Source: Gigaspora margarita (lineage: Eukaryota; Glomeromycota; Glomeromycetes; Diversisporales; Gigasporaceae). From it: DNA of 64,000 nucleotides. Under the pieces are notes generated by a model, which worked only from the letters and a program-made list of their open reading frames with translations, did not search any database and had not been told where the DNA came from. Shown here in pieces: positions 21,669 through 33,200 of this stretch (position 1 is the first letter of the stretch; the number at the start of each line of letters is the position of its first letter). The DNA lies in assembly GCA_009809945.1 (NCBI GenBank), contig WTPW01000068.1, positions 197,463-261,462 of the forward strand, given 5' to 3'. The position numbers and the translations under genes are program-made.

Positions 21669-22913
21669 CTTGGTTCTTTCTGTGACGTTGAAAGAATAAA
21701 AACTAGGAAAATAGAAACCATTTAGAGTCCGAAGGACCAAATATAAATAGATTTTTAGACCCAGCCAATAAGCATCGGTTAGATTGTTTTGATTGTTTTT
21801 TTTTCAAAACTCATGATGTAATCAAATATGATTGGCGCAGGGAGTGCGCAGGGCCGATGATCACAGAATGCCGCATATAGGATAGCTTTCTCATGATTGG
21901 TCAATTTATTTATACAGTTTAGAGTACTTTTACTCCCTAACATATAAAAGCCTCACGAACAAAGCTTTAAGTATCTTGTGCATCTCTGGGATTCACCTAC
22001 CTGGGTATACCTTACTTAGAGATGGTTCGTAAGCAAATATATACGTTAAAGCTTTTAATTAACTCATGAAAGTACGACTAACTTGTTTGAGAAAAGAACT
22101 TAAAGGTATATATAGTAGCTTTTAATAATATTAGATAAAAATAAATTACAACACTTGAAGCTTTATTTAGATATAAAGAAATATTTGGTAACTTTATACT
22201 TCGGGATCTTGAAATTAATTTATTATAATTTTATATAGCGATTGGGATGTATATTATAATTTTTCTGTCTAAATTAAATCGTATTATATCACTTTAGTCT
22301 ATTTCTAATATTGAATTGTCATGTATTATATGAATTCAAGGTTTTTAGTTAGAACGTATACAACAATAATACTGTGTTATTATCGTTATATCGAAAAGGT
22401 ATTTTTATTATACCGAGATTGTTACATAAATTAAAACTGAAAGAGAATATTCAAATTCAAGTTTCAGCAATATATAATGATAAATCATAATTAGACTTGT
22501 ATTATGCACCCACAAAAATTACTTCATTCCGTAATTTTGATTACCGTAATTAAATTTCAAGATTAAGTATAAAATCGGAGCGATATCACTTTTTTTTTAC
22601 AAAGAACAATAACTCGAAATTTTGATTTAAGAACCCACCTTTTGTGACCAGATTAAAAATGTTCTCATGAAATTTTACTACGTGTATTAGACAAACTTTA
22701 ATTTTTTTTTACAAAGATAGACCAATTTCCGCACTAGAAATCGTACAGGATTATCATTATGCAGCCTCAAAACTGCAACTCTTGTCATTATTCAATTCTA
22801 CAGTTCAAAGTTTTAACTATTTAGACAAAATCGTATACATTTATAAAGGTTAAATAAACATTTTAAACAATTTTTTTCTTCGATTCAGCATTTTTACATA
22901 CAAAGTTATTAAA
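21669..22913. other. Gene-free spacer
   Basis: A patch at 21825-21880 (GATTGGCGCAGGGAGTGCGC) is locally GC-rich but has no gene start linked to it. The rest is AT-rich sequence without recognisable frames. Confidence 0.4.
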
Positions 22914-23085
22914 TGATATATTCGGAAGAATGGCTCAAAAATGCTATTGACGAAAGTTACTTTATAAGTCTTACGACTATTCTGAGGGTTTAGGAATTGT
23001 ATATAAAGCCAAATGGAAAGATCGCAGGTTAACCATTGCTCTTAAACAATTAATTATAGACTATTCAAAGATTTGTTAAAGAGGT
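22914..23085 (+). pseudogene. Protein-kinase N-lobe relic
   Basis: ATG at 22916 opens IYSEEWLKNAIDESYFIS, and after a shift YDYSEGLGIVYKAKWKDRR and LTIALKQLIID follow. This is the lead-in, the end of the glycine-rich loop (GLGIVYKAKW) and the ATP-anchoring lysine strand (ALKQL) of the tyrosine-kinase-like Ser/Thr kinases that are hugely expanded in Glomeromycotina. Several residues of the glycine-rich loop appear deleted, the frame is shifted and nothing of the C-lobe follows, so it is a dead 5' fragment. Confidence 0.7.
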
Positions 23086-23235
23086 AAGAAATTATATTAT
23101 TGCTACAATAATAATAAGAAAGCGAATAACTAAACACTATATATATTTTAGCTTAAGAATTTTTTTTAATAATATCGTATTTATCAAGAATAAAAGCATA
23201 ATCACACGAAATAATAAATTCACAAACAAAGTTTT

Positions 23236-23368
23236 AAATTTTATTAAAAAATTTTTATTTATTTTATTTAATTATAAAAAAATTTTTATTTATTTTATTT
23301 ATATAAAAAAATTTTTATTTATTTTATATAATTATAAAAAAAATTTTTATTTATTTTATTTATTATCA
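23236..23368. repeat. AAAAAAATTTTTATTTATTTTA tandem repeat, ~37 bp x 4
   Basis: Four near-identical units of about 37 bp (AAAAAATTTTTATTTATTTTATTTA) lie just beyond the 3' end of the minus-strand Hsp20-like gene. The last unit overlaps the gene's stop codon region. Confidence 0.85.
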
Positions 23369-24240
23369 ACCACTTTTAATTTTAATATTTTTTGTGCCTT
23401 ATTTATAGTCAAAATGGAAGTATCACCTTCTATTTTGACTATAACATCATTGACATCCGTTTTAATACTATGCGAAAACCCAAGTAAGTCAAAACATTTA
23501 TGTAAATAAAAATATATATATATATATAATTTAATACTTACGCAGATGGAAAATTTAATTTAACCTCAAAATTATCTGGCCATTCTGCTTGCACTACTTT
23601 GCCGTAATTATTTCTAATTGGCTGCATTAGCCCTTTGATGATGACTTGTAGATGATCCGGTTCAATAATCATGTCTACCCTGTCAATGACTACATGAGCA
23701 CGTAGGACGATCACGAAGCTTCGAATTGCAAATAAATATAAGTAAATTTGCATATAAATAATATATTAAAAATTCTCATACATACTGAGTATCCATTTCA
23801 AAAACTGAATATGGTATTTTTGGTAGTTGTTCAAGTGGTTGCTGCTGTTGTTGTTGCTGTTGTTGTTGTGGTTGTTCATCTGATGCAAGAGACATTGCCT
23901 CTTCCTGACTCTGCGAACAGTTAGTAGAAATGGTTTAATTTTATATAATGTACTATAATTAGTCTGTAAATCCTAAAATTATATTACCAAAAGATAACTA
24001 TTCATATCGTCAAAATCATCGGCGATACGGCCTGCAGTTGTTCTGGCAGGTTTCGTTAAGTTGACGTCACGTGCCTTAACTTTCATATGTCTCTCGTACA
24101 CTTCTTTTAACTCATAGGCGTCGTTTGCATCAATAGAATCGCTGTTAAGCTCTTGTAAGTTGGAAATTTTCCACTCGTTTCTGCGAGGTAATTTTGGACC
24201 ATTATTTCGTATTCCATTGTTTATTAAGTTGATAGTTGAT
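23356..24240 (-). CDS. Hsp20-like domain protein with poly-Q, four exons
   Basis: Read on the minus strand. Exon 1 (about 24240-23988) has NEWKISNLQELNSDSIDAN and ends DDFDDMNSYLL at a GTAATA donor. Exon 2 (23910-23782) contains ten glutamines and PKIPYSVFEMDTQ. Exon 3 (about 23718-23542) has VVIDRVDMIIEPDHLQVIIK. Exon 4 (23468-23356) ends ILKLKVVDNK-stop. Exons 3-4 match the alpha-crystallin sandwich in outline: an early strand ending IIKG, then FEVKLNFPSAIKTDVNDVIV and ILTINKA, as in small heat-shock proteins, which hold unfolded clients. There is no in-frame ATG before codon 60 or so of exon 1 (first at 24086), and the exon 2-3 junction is one base out of phase with the acceptor I can see. 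It is therefore either a gene whose intron I misplaced, or a young pseudogene. The function call rests on fold resemblance only. Confidence 0.55.
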
Positions 24241-24299
24241 TTGTAAATAATTGATGAAAAAATTGAAAAGAAAAATTGAAAAATGAAAAAATTGGGATA

Positions 24300-24649
24300 A
24301 TATATATATGTTTTTAATTATTCAGCCGGTGGTTTCCCACCTGCCGCAGCAAGCCGGTTGTTCTTGTATGACTCTATTTTGTGGAGGGTGGGCAAAGAAA
24401 CTTTTTCTGAATTTTTTGGGACAGAGTTTGTAAGGTTTGGGGTCTTGGTATTTATGTGATTTCGAGGTGGCTTGCCTGTGTGATGGTGTTGTACCGTACA
24501 TGGCTTGTGACCCCGTGACTCCGTGTTGATTGGTGCATTCTGCCGTTGTGTAACAACAAGGTGGGTCACGATATTGCAGATCTCCGTTTTGTTAGCTATC
24601 ATGTTGATCATGTGATCTTGTATCACGTGGTACCATAGCCGATCCCACG
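24300..24649 (-). other. Upstream region of the Hsp20-like gene with an unassigned frame
   Basis: A minus-strand frame running 24713 to 24318 ends NNRLAAAGGKPPAE-stop at 24318. Its right part overlaps the MITE at 24650-24934, so its apparent start is provided by the MITE. The part outside the MITE has Pro/Asn/His-rich text with no recognised domain. It may be a relic of a protein or simply the GC-richer upstream sequence of the neighbouring gene. Confidence 0.3.
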
Positions 24650-24934
24650 TAGGGTGTCCAGGATTATGCAATGCGAAATTATGCGCATAATTTACTATTT
24701 TTTCGCATCGCATATGCTTCGCATAATTAAGATAAAAAGCATAAAGGCACGTGAGTGAGATTTGATTGGCGGAAGAATGTGTTTAAATAAAGTGTGAATT
24801 CCGAAAACTTCCGCAAAGTTGGCATAATTGACAAATTCTAATTAAGAAAATGCATAATTCGCATCCATCGTATAATTGACCTTGGTGAAATCGCATAATT
24901 TACCCAATCGCATCACATAATTCTGGACACCCTA
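24650..24934. mobile_element. hAT-type MITE family H1, 285 bp, perfect 8-bp duplication
   Basis: Termini TAGGGTGTCCAGGATTATG and its complement; ATCCCACG flanks both sides exactly (24642-24649 and 24935-24942). GCATAATT-type motifs recur throughout. The sister at 25125-25431 is about 90 percent alike by eye, and a longer relative frames 50983-56928. A perfect duplication implies a recent insertion. It lies about 0.4 kb upstream of the minus-strand gene. Confidence 0.95.
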
Positions 24935-25124
24935 ATCCCACGGTCTGGAGTCACGTGACATCATGCTTTGCCAGGTTTTTCGAATTGTTGACTTATAGTC
25001 AACTTATAAAAACGATGAGCTAGTTAATACCTCTATCCAGATTTATATATCCAGTTTTTATATGAAGGTTGTAGCTATCCCACAAAATATTTTCTGGTCA
25101 CGTGATTTTTTTCGTGGCACAAAC

Positions 25125-25431
25125 TAGGGTGTCCAGGATTATGCGATGCGAAATTATACGCATAATTTATTATTTTTTCGCATCGCATATGCTTCGCATA
25201 ATTAAGAAAAAAAGCATGAAGGCACGTAAGTGAGATTTGATTGGCAGAAGAATGTGTTTAAATAAAGTGTGAATTCCGAAAACTTCCGCAAAAAAGTTCG
25301 AAATATTCCGAAAAGTTGGCATAATTGACAAATTCTAATTAAGAAAACGCATAATTCGCATCTATCGCATAATTGACCTTGGTGAAATCGCATAATTTAC
25401 CCAATCGCATCGCATAATTCTGGACACTCTA
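25125..25431. mobile_element. hAT-type MITE family H1, 307 bp, perfect 8-bp duplication
   Basis: Termini TAGGGTGTCCAGGATTATG / ..CTGGACACTCTA; GCACAAAC flanks both sides (25117-25124 and 25432-25439). It is nearly collinear with the 24650 copy, with one ~20-bp extra segment near 25285. Confidence 0.95.
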
Positions 25432-25527
25432 GCACAAACTAATCAAATTTTAAGATCAGGTGTAATGTAAATCAAAACAATGAAAACAAGTGAAAGAATT
25501 AAAGTAATAAATCGAGTCATTAGGGTT

Positions 25528-25562
25528 TGGTTTAGTCGCTTGGTTAGAGCGCCGCTTATACC
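25528..25562 (+). other. tRNA-like 5' half without T arm
   Basis: TTTAGTCGCTTGGTTAGAGC, followed by GCCGCTTATACC, resembles the D arm and anticodon arm of a tRNA, with a box-A-like TAGTCGCTTGG. No GGTTCRANTCC box B follows within 80 bp, and an acceptor stem does not close. It is a fragment, perhaps of a tRNA-derived retroposon carried inside the foldback element, not a working tRNA gene. Confidence 0.4.
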
Positions 25563-25974
25563 AAAATTTTGCATGAATTTTTTTTGTTAATGCGCAGTAG
25601 ACGATTTTATAGACAAACTTTAGAGTTATTGGTAATTTTTTGTGAAAAATCATAAAAAGCGCGATTTTTGTTACACCTGATCCTAAAATTCAATTGGTTT
25701 GTGCCATGACAAAGTCACGTGATCTGAAAATTTTTTGTGGGTTAACTACGATCTCAGTTAGCGATTTATAAAAAAATAGATGTGGCTGTGGAAGTTTCGT
25801 ATAATATATATTTTGTCACTCGACCAATTTTCAACATATAACAAGAACTCATATAACAATGAAATACATATATGGGATTTTGCCTCGCTGGTCACGTGAT
25901 CCACAGACGTTTCATAGCATCGGTTCTTAAATTTCTAAAATTCCTCTGTACGGTTGTCGATTTCTCACAATGAG

Positions 25975-26237
25975 ATGCCGTGAACGAAGTCACATTGCAT
26001 CCATTTGTCATGAGACCATGTCCCAGATCCATGACGTAGCAGTGACGACTGGTGAGTGTGGGTAATAGTGACGAATATAGTAGTATGAGAAGTGGGTAAG
26101 GATGATGTATTGAATTGGGATGTATAAGTATGAGGTAATGAGAAATGGCTATTTAAGGGAAGAGGTGTGGGAAATTGTTCGTCTTTTGTTTTTGCTGCTA
26201 GCTCGACGGAAGTCTAGCTTTGTCGTTGGTTACCGCC
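25975..26237 (+). repeat. Terminal-repeat copy of the tyrosine-recombinase element (inverted relative to its body)
   Basis: This segment runs from GAGATGCCGTGAACGAAGTC to TCTAGCTTTGTCGTTGGTTACCGCC. It is the reverse-complement counterpart of 30205-30465 and 33365-33625, sharing TCTAGCTT, AAATTGTTC, GGCTATTTAAG and CCATGACG-type blocks. It continues after the MITE at 26238 into the tandem array. Fossil sequence without coding content. Confidence 0.7.
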
Positions 26238-27293
26238 AAACATGGCGTCGAAATGAAACCTACCTGAAACTAGTTTCGGAACAGTTCTAATCCGAAACTA
26301 GTTTCAGATTTTTTTAAAAAAACTGAAACTCCGTAACTCGAAACCCCGAAACTATAATCCGAAACCCAGACCTATAATCCGAAACTCAAAAATATAATAT
26401 TGAAGCTTATAAATTTATTATAAAGTTGCCTTATTTTTTAAAGAACCCAAAAGTAAAATTATTTTTGAATAAATTATAAACTTTATTTTTAATATCATAC
26501 CGTTATTATAACTGATTGCAAAATTCTAGGACGATAGAAAAAATTGCCAATGATGAATTGATAAGTATTTTATGTCTTTTGATACCAACAATTTATTTAA
26601 TTCTGCGGTAACCTATCAATTCTATCATTAGTAGATATGGACATACTAATTACTTATTATTACTTGATATTGTACCCTGTTTTTACGTAATTAAGTAAAA
26701 AAAAACTGATGCTTGCAAAAGCAACATTGTCAGAATATAAACTTTGGAATTATACCTTTCATGTTGTACTTATGAATCATAACAACCAAAATGACTGCAC
26801 GTATGCAATAAATTGTTGGATGCATTGAATTCTTTAAGAAGATATATAACATACATCAGTGCGAATAATGTATATTGAAGAGATACAGAGCATACATCAG
26901 TGCATTTGATGTATAATTGAAAGAGATATATAATACAATAATGCAATCAATATATATGAAAGTTGGGGTAGTTTTTGGTGTTCAGGTGAGGTTTCGGTTC
27001 GGATGAGGTTTGGGTTTCGGGTGAGGTTTCGAGTTTCAGATAAGGTTTCGGAAGATATAATCCGAAGCTCAAAACTTCGGATTTGGTACTAAAGGATATC
27101 AGCACCAACTTTGGAGAGAATAAACAAATAAGTTATTGATGTTTGGCAGTTTTGGGGTTTCAGTTGAGGTTTCAGGTTTCGGTCGAGGTTTCGGGTTTCG
27201 GGTGAGGTTTCAAGTTTCGGATAAGGTTTCGGAAGCTATAATCTGAAACCTGAAACTTTCAGAATCACCAAAAAAGGTTTCGGTGCCATCTTT
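26238..27293. mobile_element. 1.06-kb MITE with 10-bp target duplication, GAAACC-rich
   Basis: Termini AAACATGGCGTCGAAATGAAACC and the complement of ..AAGGTTTCGGTGCCATCTTT. The flanks GGTTACCGCC (26228-26237) and GGTTCCCGCC (27294-27303) match at nine of ten. Both halves are packed with GAAAC/GGTTTCGG units in opposite orientation (26255-26390, 26985-27290). A 10-bp duplication fits Mutator-like elements better than hAT. It interrupts the first terminal-repeat unit, whose text continues directly across the duplication. Confidence 0.8.
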
Positions 27294-30000
27294 GGTTCCC
27301 GCCCACCCACCACGAAGTGGAAGTATTTGTGGGTCGGTGGTTTTATGGGAGGTTCGATAGCCAGGGTAGACAACCCGAATATCGAAGTTGAGTAGCTGGT
27401 TGGCCTGGTCGAACAGGTCAGGTATTAGAGAAGGAAAAGCAAAAACTGTGAATGAAGTTAGGAGGCATCCATATGTCACAGGACTGGGACTTAGCTCATG
27501 ATGAAGAGTTGACGTTTGGGTAATATGAGGTGTTTATGGCGGATATTGGTTATAGTATGGTCGATAACCCGGGTGGACAACTCGGATATCGAAGATGAAT
27601 GCTTTAATAGCTGATGGTTGTTTAAGGAGAAGAATTAGATGCTATGATGTTGTCACGTGGCATTTGTTTATCGTTATACACTGAGTCCTTGACGTAGGTT
27701 GATGAGTGGTAGGTATGGGTTATTGGTAACAGATATTAAGAGTATGGGAAGTAAGTAAGAATGAGGTGTTGCATGGGAGGTATTGGTTTGGTTGAGTAAG
27801 TATGAGGTATTGGTGACAGAGATAGAGAATGGGAAAGCATAAAGTATTGTATAAGAGATGTTGGTTCAGGTGGGTCAGTACAAGGTTATAAGGGAAGGTT
27901 ATTTAAGGAAAAGAGTGTAAAAAGTTGTACCCACCCGCTCACCATTGGAAAGGAGATCTTGGTGATTAGGTTGATATACAGGTGTGATTGATAACCCGGG
28001 TAGGCAACCCGGATGTCAAAGATGAAGGCTTTGGTAGCTGATGGTTGTGTAAGAAGGAGGAAAGTAGATGCTGTGACGTTGTCACGTGGCATCTGTTTAT
28101 TGTTATGAACTGAGTCCTTGACGTAGGTTGATGAGTGGTAAGTATGAGTTATTGATGATTGATATTAGGAGCACGGGAAGTGAGTAAGAATGGAGTATTG
28201 CGTGGAAGGTATTGGTTTGGTTAAGTAAGTATGAAGTATAGAGAGTAGAAAAGGGTAAGGTGGTGTGTGAGAGATGTTGGTTCAATTGGGTAATATGACG
28301 TTATAAGAGAAGGTTATTAGGAAGAAGAGAGTAGAGAAGTTGTACCCACCTGCTCACTATTGGGAAGGAAATCTTGGTGGTTAGGCTAATATACAGGTAT
28401 AATCGATAGCCCAGGAGGACAACCTGGATGTCGAAGATGGATGCTTTGGTAGCTAATGATTGTTAAGAGTTAGATGCCGTGACGTTGTCACATGGCATCT
28501 GTGAGCCGGGTCCTTGATATGGAGTTGATTGAGTGTAATATGATATTGGTGACAGGTATTAGGAATATGGGAAATAAGTAAGAATGAGGTATTGCGTAGG
28601 AGGTATTGGTTCAGTCGAGTAAGTATGAGGTATTGGTGACGGATATAGAAAATGAATAAGGATAAGGTATTGTGTAAGAGATGTTAGCTTGGTTGGATAT
28701 AGGTATAGTTTTGTAAGGATGGTTATTTAAGAGGAAGAGAGTTAGGGTTGTTACCCACCCATCCACTACTGAGAAAGAGATCTTGGTAGTTAGGTTGATG
28801 TACAGGTGTGGTTGGTAGCAACCCAGATGTCGAAGATGAATGTTGTGGTACTGATGGTTGTTGGGAGTTAGATGCCTTGACGTTGTTATGTGGCATCTGT
28901 TTGTCACTGTGAGCCAGGTCCTTAGAGTCGATTAATGGAGGTATTGGTTTGGCTGAGGTATTAGTAACAGATATAGAGAATGATAAGGTATTGTGTAAGA
29001 GATGTTGTTAGGTTAGTAGGGGTTATAAGGGATGGTTATTTAGAGGAAGAGAGTGGGGTTGTTACCCACCCACCCACACTAGGAAGGAGATCATAGTGGT
29101 TAGATATACAGGTGTGACCGATAGCCTGGGTGGACAATCTGGATGCCGAAGATGAATACTTTGATAGCTGATGGTTGTTAAGAGTTAGTTGCCATGACAT
29201 TGTCATGTGGCATCCATGTATTACCATGAACCAGGTTCTTGACATAAAGTTAATGAGTGGTAGGTATAAGTTATTGGTGATGGGTATTATAGGATGGGAA
29301 ATGAGTAAGAATGAGATATTGCATGAGAGGTATTGGTTCGGTTAAGTAAGTTTGAAGTCTGATGATAGATATAGAGAATGAATAAGAATAAGGTATTGTG
29401 TGAAAGATGCTGGTTCGGTTGGATAAGGGATAGTTATAAGGGATTGCTATTTAAGAGGGAGAGAGTAGAGGGTTCTTACCTACTCATCCACTACTGGAAA
29501 GGAGATTTTGGTTGTTAGGTTGGCATACAGATAGGGTTGATAACCCAGGTGGACAACCCAGATATCGAAGAGGAGGCTAATGGTTGTAAAGGAAGGAAGG
29601 TTAGATGCTGTGATATTGTCACGTGGCATCCATTTACCACTGTGAACCAGGTCCTTGGCGTAGAGTTGATGAGGGATAAATAAGAGTTAGTAGTGATGGT
29701 TATTATAAGTATGTGAAATGAGTAAGAATAAGGTATTGCATGTGGGTGTTGAAAAAGTATAAGGTATTGGTGATGGGTATAAAGGATGAATAAGGATAAG
29801 GTATTGTGTGAGAGATGTGGGTCAGGATGAGGTTATAAGGAATAGAGAAGGAGAGTAGAGGGGTTGTTGCCTACCCACTCACCACTGGGAAGAAGATCTT
29901 TGGTAATTAGGTTGATATAAAGGTGTGGTTAATAGGCCGAGTGGACAACCCGGATATTGGAGATGGCTGCTGTATTATCTGATCAAACAGACCAGGTATT
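27294..30000 (+). repeat. Tandem array of ~400-bp units derived from terminal repeats
   Basis: Six to seven units with periods of about 300-430 bp. Landmarks recurring in each are GTCGAAGATGAA-like, TGACGTTGTCACGTGGCATC, GAGTCCTTGACGTAGGTTGA, AGTAAGAATGAGGTATTG, GGTTATTTAAG and TTGTACCCACCC. The same blocks occur in the terminal repeats at 25975 and, inverted, at 30205 and 33365, so the array is made of repeated terminal sequence without the internal genes. The plus strand is rich in G and T and poor in C. Units differ by perhaps 15-20 percent, so the array is not recent. Apparent minus-strand frames are by-products. Confidence 0.85.
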
Positions 30001-30204
30001 AGAACAAAAATGATGATACATTAGCAGAGCACAATTCTAGGAACTGTCTATGGACCACGTGAGCAGTGAGACGAGATCCCATATGTGTATTTCATTATTA
30101 TATGGTTGAAGTAAGTTGAGTGAAAAACCCTAAGTAATTTTTTCAACACTGCTAACCACCCAACCATTTATGCGAGTGAACCAAATAAGCCTAGTAGTAG
30201 GTGG

Positions 30205-33200
30205 ACAGGTACTATCGATAAAGCTAGACTAACATTGAGCTAACAGCAAAGACAAAAGAGGTAGAACAATTTCCATCTTTACAACTCTTTATGACCTTAT
30301 ACTTACTCAACCATCTGTTATTCCTTAAACAATACATTATACATACCTCACTCTTAAATATATCACCCCTGTTATTAAATACTTAAAACTTACACCCTGC
30401 ATCATGAGCCTGGGTCATTGTTTTGTGACAAAAGAATGTTCATGACTTTGTTCACAACATCAACATTTGTCACTTGACCAATTTCCAATATATAACAATG
30501 AAATACATATATAGAATCATCAAGAGAATTGACTCTAGATTCTCTACCTCTTATTATAAAACTAGCATCATGTATAGAGCCTTATATACTTACTAATGAC
30601 AAAAACTTAGAAACCCATCTTCATCGATGCTTTATCCTTTGTAGTCTCAACAGCTCTTAAATATAATATAATAGCCTTCAAGTCCTACTTCCAATAGTTT
30701 TAATCTAAGTCAATGACATTCTACACCTTATTGCGGCTATAGCCCCCCTATTCTCAAACTATGGGCCATAAAGCGACCTTTTGCTTTCATATGCTCCATC
30801 ATTCGCTTGACTACAGATAAAATTGATGCTACTAACATTTTTCCTCCTTTTTTTGAAAGAAACAAAAGCTTATTGCAAGGTGTAAACAGTCTAACCTTAA
30901 GATATTTGCTCAATAGCCTAACTAGACAAATTTTGCTTCTAGTAGGCTCAAACAGAACAAATCTTCTATTTGCAAAAGGATCATTCTTTGCTTTTTTAAT
31001 TCTGAGCCAAAACAGACCCAAACTTTCTTCCACATCTTTATTTTAAGCTTACATAGCTCTCCTGGCCTTCACATCGTATGAAAACCTAAAGCTACCAAGG
31101 CCAGGTCTCTGCACCAAATCACAGGACCCACACTTGTTAGAGGATCATTATAGTAATTTCCTAATAGTAAAGGGTCTCGCAACCAATCTGCTTCCTTTTC
31201 TTCCAATTATTTTTATACTCTTCACTACTTTTTTTACTCTTAGATCCTGTGCTGGATTAGCAAAACCTCTCTCCTTATATAGTCTTGCTATAGTCCAAGA
31301 TACTCTTGCACCTGTATTGTTAAACCTGTCAACTCTAATTAACCTAAAAAAGCTCTAACCATATTGACATTTGCTAGGCAGGCACTACTTCTCCGGTCCA
31401 ATTACAAAATTTCATGAAAACATGTTGAGCCCTTCCTAATCTTGCTTTATATCTCTTATCCACAGCTTGAAAAGCTAAAGTTTCTGCTTGATTTAGCAGT
31501 ATTTTGACCAGACTATCCTTGCAGTTAGTAATTTCTAAGCAGGGTTTTTGCACAGCTCTCTCTGGCCCGATGGTCCAGGAATAATGATTCCTAAAACTGG
31601 TGGTAGCTCTATTACCTTTTTGGGGGCCCCAAGAAATATTGGCCACCAAAGTGCTGAAACCCAAGCCAGAAGAATCAATATTACAGTAGCTTCGCACTTC
31701 CAACTGTGTCAAGACTCGATGCACTAGGCCAAAAGGAGGGCAAGCATAGTTTACTTTCTTTTTTCAGTCCTGAGTAAAGCAGTCCAATTCATCCTTTGAA
31801 AATTGAAATTGTCTCAGAACTCCCAAAAATGTCAACGACTTTACTCTTCTTGGAAACAAAGGTACTTTGTTCTCCAACCATGATATTACTAACGATACAG
31901 GTTTTAAAACTTCCTTCCAATATCTTACTGATTCTCCTAAATGAATTCAGCCCACTACCTTTTCTTTCTTCTGATTTGATCTCTCCTGAGTGCAGTCAAG
32001 CCCTCTGTTGTTTGATTCTGACCTCTGAAAGGGCTGGCCTGATCTTTTCTGTAGACCGTCCTATACTATATGGTCCTTTTTCTCACAAATAAAACACACA
32101 TTACCAGAATTCTATTCTGTCTCATCGGTCTAGTTGGGACATATAATTTGGGACCTCCCTAAAAAGTCCAAGATCGACACTATGGACTTATTTGGTTTCT
32201 GTACCAATGCTAATAGGACCTGGGTTTGGAATAGAACTTTTATAAGCAGGTGCTCTAACGAGAGCAAAACCAGAGTGGACGGGTTGCTAAAAATATTGTT
32301 GACCCAGGAATACATTGTACAAGGACAGAACTGGAGGTCCCAGTTTATTATCAACCCTTGGATGTTTATTTTTCACTAACTGTTGGCACTTGTTATCTTT
32401 CTTGAAAATAAGCTTCTATAGGGTCCTTATCAAAAAGATCTCTTATTTCAGATGCCACATTTCAACCTTTCTTGTTTGCTACTTTAAGCATAAATGCTCT
32501 TGTAGCTGCTATATCCTGGACCTTACCTATTAATTCCTACTCTTTATTTACCAATGTGAATCCAAAAATCTTCCTATTTTACACTATTCATCAAATTCAA
32601 ATTGGTCTCTGGCTTTGTTAAATTTTTTTTGGCCAATATTTACTTTCTTCTTCACTATGCAACACCTAAACACTTTGTTTTATTTCACCTACAACCATTC
32701 TAAAGTTGCTTGCATCGATTTTTTCAAAAACCTTTCTAATGCTATATAATAGATATCAGGCGTGGCCCAATCTTGTGATTTATCACTTTCTTTACCTAAA
32801 TCCATTCTTTTTTGGAAAATACCATCCAATGGCATGCTAGCAAGCAGCATCACCCTCCTTAAACCAAGAGCCACTACTTTGTGAACCTTCTTCCAACCTA
32901 TTTTTATCTTTAGTTTTACTCACAACTTTTTTGAACAATCTCTCAATTAAATCCTTTTTGCAACCTGTATCAGATACACCCTCACTACTACACAATAAGG
33001 GCTGTGTTATTAATTATCTGATTATTTTTTTATCAGAGGCCTACCTCCTTTCCTCCTCCTTAATATAAATTTGGTCAAATTTCTATATATAATTTTAACT
33101 TTTTTTACCTCTCCTCTTCTAGAAAATCACCTGATTTTTGTCACTCCCCTAACCTCAAAGTTTCCACAGATAAACGGTCCAACGTACTTCTCAGACCTTG

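Larger units (their letters stand above)
25070..25752. mobile_element. Foldback element with ~110-bp arms, host of an H1 MITE
   Basis: The left arm GTAGCTATCCCACAAAATAT...GTGGCACAAAC..TTAAGATCAGGTGTAA pairs with the right arm TTACACCTGATCCTAAAATT...GTTTGTGCCATGACAAAG...GTGGGTTAACTACG. Both arms include TCACGTGAT. The MITE at 25125-25431 landed in the left arm within GCACAAAC. The ~190-bp loop carries a tRNA-like 5' half (25528-25562). No gene. Confidence 0.75.

Noticed and set aside
25528-25562. Functional tRNA gene
   Set aside because: D-arm and anticodon-like text only; no box B and no closing acceptor stem.
27210-29245. Several minus-strand frames of 60-98 codons in the 400-bp array
   Set aside because: Each is a by-product of the tandem unit; their sequences shift frame from unit to unit and show no domain.
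31796-32533. Plus-strand frames of 72-98 codons as genes
   Set aside because: They are opposite-strand shadows of the fossil tyrosine-recombinase element, which reads on the minus strand.
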